64,000 nt of DNA. Origin: CAZCGA01 sp964498075. GTDB lineage: Bacteria > Desulfobacterota > Binatia > HRBIN30. The notes under the pieces are model-generated. The model saw nothing but the letters and a program-made list of their open reading frames with translations. It was not told the origin of the DNA and did no database searches. Every line of letters starts with the position of its first letter. Within the stretch, counting starts at the first letter, position 1. Both the position numbers and the translations under genes were made by a program. Location of the stretch: NCBI GenBank assembly GCA_964498075.1, contig CAZCGA010000004.1, positions 37,684-101,683 on the forward strand. The letters are read 5' to 3'. Below are positions 1 through 8,337 of this stretch, piece by piece.

Positions 1-190
1 GCCCGGTACGCAGGCGTTCGAGGCCGTCCGCGGCCAGTTGCGTGGCCTCCATCCGCTTCTTGCTCGCCACCAGGGCGCGCTGCGTACTGATCAGCGTCGT
101 CGTCAATGCCAGCGCGATCACCGACAACAGCAGGACGGCGACGATGACCTCGATCAACGTAAAGCCGTGGGGTCGATGCGTAGCCGGCAT
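1..190 (-). CDS. Type IV pilin-like pseudopilin, partial (3' end beyond left edge)
   Basis: The reverse strand from ATG at 190 reads into a class III signal peptide, MPATHRPHGFTLIEV, with the G|FTLIE prepilin cleavage site and the conserved Glu at +5. A hydrophobic helix rich in Val, Leu, Ile and Ala follows. About 63 residues are visible before the gene leaves the window. It is probably a minor pseudopilin (GspI/GspJ or PilV type) assembled in the inner membrane after cleavage by prepilin peptidase. The start overlaps the stop of the upstream GspH-like gene by one base (TGATG), so the two are translationally coupled. The subtype cannot be fixed without the C-terminus. Confidence 0.85.
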   Translation of the reverse strand, partial: MPATHRPHGFTLIEVIVAVLLLSVIALALTTTLISTQRALVASKKRMEATQLAADGLERLRTG

Positions 191-633
191 CACTGCACCC
201 GGATCTGCCCCGCGATGTCCACGATGACGCTGCGCTCGCTACCGGTGCCGTTGCGCAGCGTCACCGTGCCGAAGCTCTCGGCATTCCCCCGCGGCCGAAA
301 GCCGATTGCCCGGTCGCGCGCCGTACAGTCGCTGATGGCGATGTCTTGCGGCAGTCGAGCCGGCACTCCGGCATCGGCGTACGCATCGCGCTCCAGCCGC
401 TGCAGCTGATAGCTGCCACCCGTTTCGGCGAAGACGATGCGGTGATTGACGTGCTCGGTCACGGCGCGCACGCGCGCCAGTTTCAGATCCATCACCACTT
501 GCCGCGTCGCACTACTGAGATCCAGGCTTGGCCGCAGGGCGCGATGGCCGAGAACCGCGACGCCGCCCAGGATCCCGGCCAACGCCAGCACAACCAGTAG
601 CTCGAGGAGCGTGAGTCCGCTCCCCTCCGGCAT
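190..633 (-). CDS. GspH/FimT-family pseudopilin
   Basis: A 147-residue protein if started at ATG 633; a GTG at 678 would add 15 residues. The 633 start gives a six-residue leader ending in Gly, followed by LTLLELLVVLALAG, the prepilin cleavage/methylation motif with Glu at +5 and the hydrophobic assembly helix. Size and layout fit GspH/FimT, a minor pilin of type II secretion or type IV pili, processed by the prepilin peptidase encoded just upstream. The next pseudopilin follows with a one-base overlap. The N-terminal residue after cleavage is Leu rather than the usual Phe or Met. The family call rests on the motif, the length and the neighbours. Confidence 0.85.
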   Translation of the reverse strand: MPEGSGLTLLELLVVLALAGILGGVAVLGHRALRPSLDLSSATRQVVMDLKLARVRAVTEHVNHRIVFAETGGSYQLQRLERDAYADAGVPARLPQDIAISDCTARDRAIGFRPRGNAESFGTVTLRNGTGSERSVIVDIAGQIRVQ

Positions 634-760
634 TGCGAAAGCTGCCCCGTCGCGTCTGCACGTAGCCCTCACGACCACACCTTCCTATAGTGCGGCGGAT
701 ACTACTGCATGTAGCGGCTTAATTGCAAACGTAAAAGGGACTTGACTATATATCCATACA

Positions 761-1528
761 CTACGCTGGCATGGCGAGATGGAGATACCAGTGAATGATT
801 TGCTCGCCGAAGAGCAAGGCACACACCGCGCCGGCCGCGAGAAATGGGCCGAACGGAATCGGGACGCGCGTGTCGCCGCCGCGGAGGACGATCAACCCAA
901 TGCCCACGGCCGCACCAACGAACGAGCCGAGGACCAGCGTCACCAGCACGCCGCGCCAGCCGAGGAAGGCGCCGATCATCGCCAGCAGCTTGATGTCGCC
1001 ACCGCCCATGCCTTCGCGGCCGGTCAGCGCGTGGTAGCCGGCTGCGACCGCCCACAGAGTGCCGCCCCCGATCAGCACGCCGATCGCGCTGTCCATCAAC
1101 GACGGTCCGTACCCGAGCGCTGCGCAGGCGACGCCGATCGGAATGCCCGGCAGGCTGATGGCGTCCGGAATGATCTGATGGTCGAGATCGATGCAGCTGA
1201 TGACGATGAGCGCCGCCACGAACGCCGCGTACATCGCGACCGCCGGTGACAGCCCAAAGCGATCCAGCAACACCACGAGCATCAAACCGCTCAGCGCCTC
1301 CACGGCAGGATAGCGCGGCGAGATCTGCCCGCCACAGGCGCGGCAGTGGCCGCGCAGCAGCAGGTAGCTGAGCAATGGGATGTTGTCGCGGTTCTGAATG
1401 CGGGCATCGCACCCCGGACAGTGGGATGGCGGAAAGACGATCGACTGGCCCAGTGGCAGCCGGTGGATGCAGACGTTGAGAAAGCTGCCGATCGCCGCCC
1501 CGAACACGAACCCCGCCAGTAAGAGCAT
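761..1528 (-). CDS. pilD: Prepilin peptidase (A24 aspartic protease / N-methylase)
   Basis: A polytopic inner-membrane enzyme of 255 residues that cleaves leader peptides of type IV prepilins and pseudopilins and N-methylates the new N-terminus. It shows the GSFLNVCIHRLP motif near the N-terminus, two CxxC pairs (CPGC and CRAC) of the cytoplasmic zinc loop, and both catalytic aspartates, in DLDHQIIPD and in GGGDIKLLAMIG. ATG 1528 is preferred over TTG 1543 because a GGGGTG stretch precedes it. The gene lies upstream of two pseudopilin genes on the same strand, separated by 127 bp, so it probably serves them. It is full length for the family. Confidence 0.95.
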   Translation of the reverse strand: MLLLAGFVFGAAIGSFLNVCIHRLPLGQSIVFPPSHCPGCDARIQNRDNIPLLSYLLLRGHCRACGGQISPRYPAVEALSGLMLVVLLDRFGLSPAVAMYAAFVAALIVISCIDLDHQIIPDAISLPGIPIGVACAALGYGPSLMDSAIGVLIGGGTLWAVAAGYHALTGREGMGGGDIKLLAMIGAFLGWRGVLVTLVLGSFVGAAVGIGLIVLRGGDTRVPIPFGPFLAAGAVCALLFGEQIIHWYLHLAMPA

Positions 1529-1575
1529 CACCCCACCCCGCAACCGCCGCGCGACGCGACCTTTCGCTGCCGTGA

Positions 1576-2790
1576 TTACTGCGCCGGGGGCAGCTGGTAG
1601 AGCTCCGCCGAGTTGAGGCCGAGAATCCGGCCACGGGCCGCCGCGTCGAGGCTGGCGGTGCTTTCGCGCAGCTCATCGACGACGCCCGGGAACTTCGCGT
1701 CGGGGTGCGGATAGTCGCTCGCCCAAATGATCCGATCGGCACCCACCAGCGGGCTGCGGGCGGTGAACGCCAGCGTGCTCTCGTCGGGGTCGAAGGAGAT
1801 CCAGCACTGGCGGCGGAAATACTCCGACGGCTTGCGCTTCATCCACGGCACATCCCAGCGGAAGACCTCGAAGTGATGATCGAGCCGCTCGAGCCACGGG
1901 ACGATCCAGCCGCCGTTGGCTTCCAGGAAGATCAGCTTGAGCCGCGGGAAACGCTCCAGCACGCCGCCACAGATCATGATCGACAGCGTTTCCATGATGT
2001 CGAACGGGTTGGACAGCGCCTGGCTGAAGAAGATGTTGGCCATGTTGCGGATCGGGCTGGCACGATCGAAGTTCTCCATGTCGACGCCCGGCGCCTTGAG
2101 CTGAAAGTAGCCGAGGGCGCGGCACGCTCCGGGCATGTCCGGCGCGAGGAACGGATGCAGGCCGACGGGCAAGTCGAGGTCCTGGCACGTCTGCCAGATC
2201 GGGTCGTACACCGGGTCGTTGAACTTCTTGCCGTCGATCGACGGATTGGGTCGCAGGAAGATGCCGACGTGTCCCAGCTCCTTAGCGCGACGGATCACCC
2301 GCACGGCGCGCTCGATGTCCTGGTGCGGCACGGCGGCGACGGCGAACAAGCGGCGCGGCGCGGCCGTGCAGTAGTCGCTGAGCCACTCGTTGTACGCATT
2401 CGCTTGGACCTCGGCGAACTCGGCGTCGGCCAGGCCCGGCAGGCCGAGCAGCATGGTCGGATAGAGCACCGCCTGCTCGATGCCGTCGGTGTCCATGTCG
2501 ACGAGCCGCGGCCGCGGCTGGTAGGCACCGGGCTTCACCTCGGTGTACTTGAGCTTCCCGGCGCGGGCGCGCTCGCGGTCCTGCAGCGACATGCCCGCGG
2601 TCCCCGCCAGCGCCAAGCCGCCGGCCGGCCGTTCGCCGCCGTTGTAGCGCAGCCACTCGCTGCCGTCGGGCTTGGTGACGATCTGCCAGATGCGATCGCG
2701 AAACTTCTGCGGCGCACGCTCGGCCATGCCTGTCGGCGGCTCGAGCACATGCCCGTCGGCGTCAACGATCCGTTCGCCATTCTGCTTCAT
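1576..2790 (-). CDS. Amidohydrolase family protein (amidohydrolase-2, TIM-barrel metal hydrolase)
   Basis: A 404-residue cytoplasmic protein opening with IVDADGHVLEPP, the DxH metal-ligand signature of the amidohydrolase-2 family (decarboxylases and hydrolases related to ACMSD). Further family features are LPVGLHPF in the middle, LIFLEANGGWIVPWLERLDHH, and ASDYPHPDAKFP near the C-terminus, where the final metal Asp lies. ATG 2790 is chosen because a GGAGGA ribosome binding site lies nine bases upstream. Binatota and related genomes carry many paralogues; the substrate is not evident. It is transcribed away from the oxidoreductase at 2970, and the 179-bp gap between them should hold both promoters. 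Confidence 0.88.
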   Translation of the reverse strand: MKQNGERIVDADGHVLEPPTGMAERAPQKFRDRIWQIVTKPDGSEWLRYNGGERPAGGLALAGTAGMSLQDRERARAGKLKYTEVKPGAYQPRPRLVDMDTDGIEQAVLYPTMLLGLPGLADAEFAEVQANAYNEWLSDYCTAAPRRLFAVAAVPHQDIERAVRVIRRAKELGHVGIFLRPNPSIDGKKFNDPVYDPIWQTCQDLDLPVGLHPFLAPDMPGACRALGYFQLKAPGVDMENFDRASPIRNMANIFFSQALSNPFDIMETLSIMICGGVLERFPRLKLIFLEANGGWIVPWLERLDHHFEVFRWDVPWMKRKPSEYFRRQCWISFDPDESTLAFTARSPLVGADRIIWASDYPHPDAKFPGVVDELRESTASLDAAARGRILGLNSAELYQLPPAQ

Positions 2791-2969
2791 TACACCGTCT
2801 CCTCCGTGGGGCGGCATGGTATGCGGTAGGCGACCCACGCACCGTTCTCGCTGCAGACAGACACGACCGATCTGCGCGAAAACCGCCTGCACCTGTAGGG
2901 TGAAACGCCGACCTAGTCAAGGCGAGTCCACCATAGGAAAGCCTGCAGCGTTCAGCTATCAGCTGCGAC

Positions 2970-4316
2970 ATGCGGATCGCCATCGTTGGCGCGGGACCGG
3001 CTGGGCTGGCCGCCGCCTATGACCTCAGCCGCGCGCCGCACCGGGTGACCATCTTCGAAGGCGCACCGACCGTTGGCGGGCTCGCCGCGGGCTTCAAAGC
3101 GCCGCATTGGGAGTGGACGCTGGAGAAGTTCTACCATCACTGGTTCCAGTCGGACGCCGCCATGCTCGGGCTCATCAAGGAGCTGGGTTGGAGCGACCAG
3201 GTCCTGTTCCCGCGGCCGATCACGGTGCTGTACCAGGACGGGCAGTTCTACCCGTCCGACTCGCCGCTCACCGCCCTCACCTTCTTCCTGCGGCACTATC
3301 CGTTGCTCGACGTGATCCGCTTCGGGCTCGTGGGCGTGTACTTGAAGCTCACGCCACGCTGGCAGCCGCTCGAACGGGTCACTGCCGACGAATGGATGCG
3401 CCGCTGGTGCGGTCCACGCATCTACGACGCGGTCTGGAAGCCCATGCTCGTGGGCAAGTTCGGGGAAGAGAACCTCAACGTCGTCAACATGGCCTGGCTC
3501 TGGGCGCGGATCAAGTCGCGGACTACGCGTCTCGGCACCTTCGTCGGCGGCTTCCAGGCGTTCATGGACAAGCTGGCCGACGTGGTGCGGGCGCACGGGA
3601 CGGAGATCCGTCTGAGCAGTGCGGTCACCGGGATCAAGAAGAACGGCGACGACACGCTGCGCGTCGAGTCGGCCGGCGGCACCGCGGTCTTCGACGCGGT
3701 CATCTCCACCTCGTCGCCGGCGCTCACGGCCCGTCTGGCTCCGGACCTGCCGGCCGCGTACTCCGAGAAGCTGCGCGCCTTGAAGTCCATGGGCGCGGTG
3801 GTGATGATCCTCACCCTCGATCGCCAGCTCACCAAGTTCTATTGGCACAATCTCCCCAAGGGTGCCGGCTTTCCCTTTCTGGCGATGGTCGAGCACACCA
3901 ACTTCATCGGTGCGGAGCACTACGGCGGTGACCACATCATCTACTGCGGCGACTACCTGAACCCCGACCACGAGCACTTCACGCTGTCGAAGGAGGAGCT
4001 GCTGGAGCGCTTCCTGCCGGCGCTGCCGCGCTTCAATCCGCAGTTCGATCGCAGCTGGGTGAAGGCGAGCTGGTTGTGGAAGACCGCTTACGCGCAGCCG
4101 GTGCCGCCGGTGAATCACTCGCGCAACATCCCGGCGATCCGCACGCCGGTGAAGGGTTTGTACTTCGCCTCGATGAGCCAGGTGTATCCGTGGGATCGCG
4201 GCACGAACTTCGCCGTGGAGATCGGCCGGCGGGTGGCCACGATGGTGATGGAGGACCTCGGCGGCCAGCGGCCGGCCGCCGCAGTTCCGGTGGCTTCGCG
4301 CGCAGCGCTCGGCTAG
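2970..4316 (+). CDS. FAD/NAD(P)-dependent oxidoreductase (protoporphyrinogen oxidase / amine oxidase fold)
   Basis: A 448-residue protein beginning MRIAIVGAGPAGLAAAYDL, a Rossmann dinucleotide-binding GxGxxG motif, followed by the second FAD element IFEGAPTVGGLAAGF. The C-terminus carries the FAD-closing motif GLYFASMSQVYPWDRGTNFAVEIGRRVA. It belongs to the NAD(P)-binding Rossmann/amine-oxidase superfamily often found beside glycan or lipid genes and named protoporphyrinogen oxidase-like; the substrate is unknown. No transmembrane segment is evident. The MFS gene begins 10 bp downstream, suggesting a shared transcript. Haem-pathway PPO itself is not supported by context. Confidence 0.85.
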   Translation: MRIAIVGAGPAGLAAAYDLSRAPHRVTIFEGAPTVGGLAAGFKAPHWEWTLEKFYHHWFQSDAAMLGLIKELGWSDQVLFPRPITVLYQDGQFYPSDSPLTALTFFLRHYPLLDVIRFGLVGVYLKLTPRWQPLERVTADEWMRRWCGPRIYDAVWKPMLVGKFGEENLNVVNMAWLWARIKSRTTRLGTFVGGFQAFMDKLADVVRAHGTEIRLSSAVTGIKKNGDDTLRVESAGGTAVFDAVISTSSPALTARLAPDLPAAYSEKLRALKSMGAVVMILTLDRQLTKFYWHNLPKGAGFPFLAMVEHTNFIGAEHYGGDHIIYCGDYLNPDHEHFTLSKEELLERFLPALPRFNPQFDRSWVKASWLWKTAYAQPVPPVNHSRNIPAIRTPVKGLYFASMSQVYPWDRGTNFAVEIGRRVATMVMEDLGGQRPAAAVPVASRAALG

Positions 4317-4326
4317 CATCGCGCGC

Positions 4327-5649
4327 GTGAATCCCGCGGCGTCAGCGCCAGGCGTGCCGGCGGAGCGCACGGCCCGCAAACCGTGGTGGCTGAAGGTGCA
4401 GCCGCACCTCGGCCGTGCCCCGGCTCTGACACGGCACCAGTGGCAGCTGTTGGGCATGGTCGGCGCCGCCAACCTGTTCGACAACTACGGCGTGGCGCTG
4501 ATGGCGTTGGCACTGCCGCAGATCCAGAGCGGGCTGGGGGTGAGCGAGGCGGAGGTTGGAGGCGTCATCGGTCTGGTGCGCCTCGGCGTGATCCCGGCGA
4601 TCCTGTTCACGGTCCTCGCCGACTACATCGGCCGCCGCCTGCTCTTGCTATGGACGATCGTCGGCCTCACCTCGTGCACCTTCCTCACCGGATTCGCCCG
4701 CGACCCGCAGCAGTTCACGGTGCTGCAGTTTCTGGCGCGCATGTTCATCGCCGGCGAAGCTATGCTGGCGGTCGTGGTGATCGCCGAGGAGTTCGACGCG
4801 GAGACACGCGGCTGGGGCATCGGCATCCTGGGCGCCCTCGGTACCCTCGGCCACGGCCTCGCGGCGATCATCTTCGCAGTGGTCAACGTCCTGCCGTTCG
4901 GCTGGCGCATGCTGTACGTGCTCGGCGCCGCGCCGCTGGTACTCCTGACGTGGTTCCGGCGCTCGCTCGGGGAGACGCAGCGTTTCGAGACGCACCAACG
5001 GGCGCGTCTGACCTCCGGGGTGCAGACGGCACTGGAGCCGTTCCGCAACTTGGTGCGCATGTATCCGGGCCGCATGGTGGCGCTGTGCGCGGCGCTTTTC
5101 CCGTTCGTCTTCGTGATGGAAACGGCCATGATCTTCATGCCGAAGTCGCTGCAGCAGGTGCACGGTTACTCTCCCGCCGGGGTGGCGCTGCTCAATCTGA
5201 CGATGGGCGCGCTGGCGCCGATCGGCAACGTCGTCGGTGGCTCGCTGGCCGACCGATTCGGGCGCAAGCGCGTGCTGGCCGCCTCGATCCTGCTGAACGC
5301 CGCAGCCATCGGGCTCTTCTACAACACCGGCGGCAGGTGGATCCCGCCGATCTTCGGCGTGATGCTGCTCACGCTCACCATGTCCCTGGTACTGTTCGCG
5401 GCGCTGGGCAGCGAGCTGTTCCCGACATCGTACCGCTCGACCGCATCGGGCGTGCGCGCGGTGGTCGCGACGCTCGGTGCAGCGCTCGGTTTCTGGGTCG
5501 AAGGGCGGCTGTACTCCCGCTTCGGCAGCCATGCGGGCGCGATCACGGCCATGTTGGTGGTTACACCCATTGCGCCGCTGATCATCGCGCTGTTCTTGCC
5601 GGAAACCGCCAAGCAGGAGCTCGAGGACATCGCCCCCGAGCTCGCGTAG
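4327..5649 (+). CDS. MFS transporter
   Basis: A 440-residue integral membrane protein with about twelve hydrophobic segments. It carries MFS loop signatures: DYIGRRLLLLW between helices 2 and 3, and its repeat ADRFGRKRVLAAS in the second half. The fold resembles the sugar/aromatic-acid porter subfamily. The reading frame starts with GTG at 4327, ten bases after the oxidoreductase stop, with no strong ribosome binding site. A soluble stretch of about 45 residues precedes helix 1. The substrate cannot be read from sequence; linkage to the FAD oxidoreductase suggests uptake or export of its substrate or product. Confidence 0.9.
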   Translation: MNPAASAPGVPAERTARKPWWLKVQPHLGRAPALTRHQWQLLGMVGAANLFDNYGVALMALALPQIQSGLGVSEAEVGGVIGLVRLGVIPAILFTVLADYIGRRLLLLWTIVGLTSCTFLTGFARDPQQFTVLQFLARMFIAGEAMLAVVVIAEEFDAETRGWGIGILGALGTLGHGLAAIIFAVVNVLPFGWRMLYVLGAAPLVLLTWFRRSLGETQRFETHQRARLTSGVQTALEPFRNLVRMYPGRMVALCAALFPFVFVMETAMIFMPKSLQQVHGYSPAGVALLNLTMGALAPIGNVVGGSLADRFGRKRVLAASILLNAAAIGLFYNTGGRWIPPIFGVMLLTLTMSLVLFAALGSELFPTSYRSTASGVRAVVATLGAALGFWVEGRLYSRFGSHAGAITAMLVVTPIAPLIIALFLPETAKQELEDIAPELA

Positions 5650-5656
5650 GTGACCG

Positions 5657-5782
5657 ATGGAATCGGACTGGGACTACCGCGGCCTCGCCGCCGAGGCTGA
5701 CGATCTGTGGTTCGGCGAGGAGCCGTTCGAAGACCAGGTGTTCTACCGGCGCAAGATTCAGCAAGCCGGCGGACCGGCATGA
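5657..5782 (+). CDS. Small acidic protein of unknown function (41 aa)
   Basis: ATG at 5657, seven bases after the MFS stop, opens a 41-codon frame, MESDWDYRGLAAEADDLWFG and onward, ending TGA 5780-5782. It is acidic and Trp/Asp/Glu-rich in the first half and basic at the end (FYRRKIQQ), with codon use like the neighbours. Translation could be coupled to the transporter. No family is recognised. It might regulate or escort the transporter, or be a chance frame. Confidence 0.4.
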   Translation: MESDWDYRGLAAEADDLWFGEEPFEDQVFYRRKIQQAGGPA

Positions 5783-5809
5783 GGTGATGGTGTTCGCAGC
5801 CAGGAAGCG

Positions 5810-5883
5810 TTGAGTCATTGAGCCATCGGCTCATTGATTCATTGTCTTCAATGATCCAATGATTCGATGAGCCGATGACTCAA
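5810..5883. repeat. Imperfect inverted repeat of CATTGATTC-type units covering a start codon
   Basis: The left arm (5810-5844) and right arm (5857-5883) are reverse complements apart from a 5-base insertion (TGAGC, 5819-5823) and two mismatches. Both are built from short CATTGATTC/TGAGCCGATG units. The right arm contains the ATG of the GNAT gene at 5875, so a hairpin in the mRNA would enclose the initiation codon. A similar unit array occurs at 23401-23431, just before mltG. Confidence 0.75.
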
Positions 5884-7218
5884 TTCTTAGTGCGTCGCGC
5901 GACGGCGGCGGACACCGAAGCGCTGGTGGCGTTCAACGCGGACATCTTGCGCCATCAGGACGCCGAGGAGCCCGACGAGCGTACCGGCGCGTGGACCCGC
6001 GACCTGATGCAAGGCGGCCATCCGACCTGTCGTGCCGAAGACTTCCTCGTCGTCGACGACACGCGCACCGGCGCACTCGTGTCGTCGCTGTGCGTCATCC
6101 CGCAATCCTGGTCGTACGGCGGCGTTCCCGTCAGGGTCGGCCAGCCCGAGCTGGTTGGAACGTTGCCGGCGTACCGCGGCCAGGGGTTGGTACGCCGGCA
6201 GTTCGAGCTGATGCACGAAGTGAGCGCGGCGCGCGGCGAGCAACTGCTCGCGATCGACGGCGTCCCGTGGTTCTATCGTCAGTTCGGCTACGAGATGGCG
6301 CTCGAGCTGCGTGGGGAGCTAAGCATCGACGCGGCGCGCGTACCGCGGCTCGATGCGGGCGCCGTCGAGCCATACCGCGTGCGTCCCGCCACCGACTCCG
6401 ACGTGCCGTTCATCGCGCCCATCGCGGCGCGCGCCGCCGCCCGCTATCTGATGACCTGCTGCCGCGACGCGACGGCCTGGCGCTACGAGCTGCGGGGCCG
6501 CGGCCCGCTGAACGCCCATCGCATCGCGCTCCGTGTGGTCGAGGCGGCGGACGGCCGGCCGGTGGGGTTCATCGCACACTTCCCACGGTTGTTCGCGACG
6601 AGCCTGGCGGTCGTCGCGTACGAGCTGGCGCCGGAGGCAGACTGGCTCGCGGTCACGCCGAGCATCCTGCGCTACCTGCGGAGCACGGGCGAAGCGCTTG
6701 CCGAGAGCGCGGCGTCGAGTCGGCAGGCGCGCATCGGCTTCTGGTTGGGCACGGCGCATCCGCTGTATGAGTTGATTCAGGACCTCGGGCCCCGCGATGA
6801 AGGCGCCTATGCGTGGTACCTGCGGGTCGCCGACCTGCCGGGCTTCTTGCGGCATGTCGCTCCGGTGTTCGAGCGGCGGCTCGCGACGTCGGCGTTGGCC
6901 GACCACACGGGTGAGCTGCGCCTCAGCTTCTATCGCGGCGGCGTGCGCCTGGCGTTCGAGCGCGGGCGGCTGCGCGAGGTCACCCCGTGGCGACAGTCGA
7001 TGCAGCTGGCTGGCGTCGAACGACTGCAGCAGACGACGGCGGAACGGTCCGGCGCGGCGTTTCCTGGCTTGACGTTCTTGCAGCTCCTCTTCGGCTATCG
7101 GTCGCTCGACGAGCTGCAGCACGCCTTCCCAGATTGTCTGGTCCGCACCGACGATGCGCGCGCCGTGCTGGACATGCTGTTTCCCAAGCAGCCCTCGAAC
7201 GTGTGGGCGGTGGTGTGA
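5875..7218 (+). CDS. GNAT-family N-acetyltransferase, two-domain (Eis-like architecture)
   Basis: A 447-residue protein. The N-terminal ~150 residues form a GNAT domain: RRATAADTEALVAFN opening, beta-strand QPELVGTLPAYRGQGLVRRQFELMH with the Q/R-x-x-G-x-G/A acetyl-CoA loop, then FYRQFGYEMALELRG. A second GNAT-like half and a C-terminal sterol-carrier-like region (LADHTGELRLSFYRGGVRLAF) follow, as in Eis-type acetyltransferases. The acceptor is unknown. The ATG lies inside the inverted repeat described separately, with no obvious ribosome binding site, so translation may depend on mRNA structure. Confidence 0.82.
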   Translation: MTQFLVRRATAADTEALVAFNADILRHQDAEEPDERTGAWTRDLMQGGHPTCRAEDFLVVDDTRTGALVSSLCVIPQSWSYGGVPVRVGQPELVGTLPAYRGQGLVRRQFELMHEVSAARGEQLLAIDGVPWFYRQFGYEMALELRGELSIDAARVPRLDAGAVEPYRVRPATDSDVPFIAPIAARAAARYLMTCCRDATAWRYELRGRGPLNAHRIALRVVEAADGRPVGFIAHFPRLFATSLAVVAYELAPEADWLAVTPSILRYLRSTGEALAESAASSRQARIGFWLGTAHPLYELIQDLGPRDEGAYAWYLRVADLPGFLRHVAPVFERRLATSALADHTGELRLSFYRGGVRLAFERGRLREVTPWRQSMQLAGVERLQQTTAERSGAAFPGLTFLQLLFGYRSLDELQHAFPDCLVRTDDARAVLDMLFPKQPSNVWAVV

Positions 7219-7237
7219 AGCACGAGAGGAGCATCCG

Positions 7238-8326
7238 ATGGAGTCGAAGCCGTTGAGCGAAAGTGGCGTGGCCTTCCGCGAGCTGCTCGATCTTTTGCGC
7301 GACGCGGATCAGACGTTTCTCAGCGGCCCACGCAGCGGCATGGACGAGCTGGGGGTGGCTGAGGGCTACCGCCACCTGACGCACTTGCTCGGCTACGCGT
7401 TCGATCTCTATTTCGAGGCCGACCCCGACCGTTCCAGCTTCACGCCGCTGGCGTCGCCGACGCGCAAGATCCTGGGTGACAACGTCGACTCGCGCTACTT
7501 TTTCGCGCCGCTCGACGGCACGCGCGCCTATCGCATCCGCGGCACGCGCGGCAACGACGTGTACCTGTCGTTCTGTGTGTACGGCGGCAAGCCCGACGGC
7601 GAGTGGTCCGACCGTGTCGTCGCCAACGTCTCGCAGCGCGACATCGCCTTCGGACCCGACGGCCGCTTCGAGCTGGTCCTCAGCCCGCAGCGGCTCGGCA
7701 GCGGCGCCAACTGGGTGAAGCTGGACCCCGATGCGGTCTGCGTCATCTCGCGCGAGTACTACACCGACCTGCGCGCCGCGCAACCGGCGCACTTCGTCAT
7801 CGAGGCCATCGAACCGGTCGCCCCTCCTCTGCCGCTGAGCGACGCGATAGTCGCGGCGCGGTTGCGAGCCGTCGCCACGTTCGTGCGCGAGACCATCCAG
7901 TTCGCGCCGATCCCGCCGTTGCCGGCGGCCAACGTGCTGCTGCCGCCGATGCCATGGAGCCCGACGGTGCGGGGTTGGGGGACGCCGGACAACATCTACG
8001 CCCTCGGCGCCTTTCAGCTCGAACCCGACGAGGCGCTGGTGATCGAGGGCCGCTCGCCGCCGTGCACGTACTGGGGCGTGCAGCTGTGGAACCGCTACAT
8101 GCAGTCGCTCGACTACCGCTACCACCGCGTGTCGATCAACGGCGCGCAGGCCACGCTGGAGCCCGACGGGTCCTTCCGGGTGGTGATCGCGCATCGCAAT
8201 CCCGGCGTCCCCAACTGGTTGGATACGGCCAGCCACCGCGACGGTCTCTTCTTCTGCCGCTGGCTGCAGGCGGACGCGTTGCCGGAGCATCCGGCGACGA
8301 AGGTCGTGCGGCTCGCGGACCTGTAG
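7238..8326 (+). CDS. DUF1214 domain-containing protein
   Basis: A 362-residue protein whose C-terminal third is a DUF1214 domain, with the hallmark PPCTYWGVQLWNRYMQSLDY and the ending RNPGVPNWLDTASHRDGLFFCRWL. These proteins often pair with DUF1254 proteins and are abundant in environmental proteobacteria; no enzymatic activity is established. No signal peptide is seen. ATG 7238 is chosen because AGAGGA precedes it at good spacing and the conserved sequence begins directly after it. It follows the GNAT gene by 19 bp and precedes the FAD oxidoreductase by 11 bp, so a three-gene transcript is likely. Confidence 0.88.
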   Translation: MESKPLSESGVAFRELLDLLRDADQTFLSGPRSGMDELGVAEGYRHLTHLLGYAFDLYFEADPDRSSFTPLASPTRKILGDNVDSRYFFAPLDGTRAYRIRGTRGNDVYLSFCVYGGKPDGEWSDRVVANVSQRDIAFGPDGRFELVLSPQRLGSGANWVKLDPDAVCVISREYYTDLRAAQPAHFVIEAIEPVAPPLPLSDAIVAARLRAVATFVRETIQFAPIPPLPAANVLLPPMPWSPTVRGWGTPDNIYALGAFQLEPDEALVIEGRSPPCTYWGVQLWNRYMQSLDYRYHRVSINGAQATLEPDGSFRVVIAHRNPGVPNWLDTASHRDGLFFCRWLQADALPEHPATKVVRLADL

Positions 8327-8337
8327 GGGGGTCTGCC

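Noticed and set aside
2952..4484. 510-codon open frame opposite the FAD oxidoreductase
   Set aside because: It is the antisense shadow of a recognisable enzyme gene; composition is His/Arg/Glu-rich nonsense typical of high-GC antisense frames.
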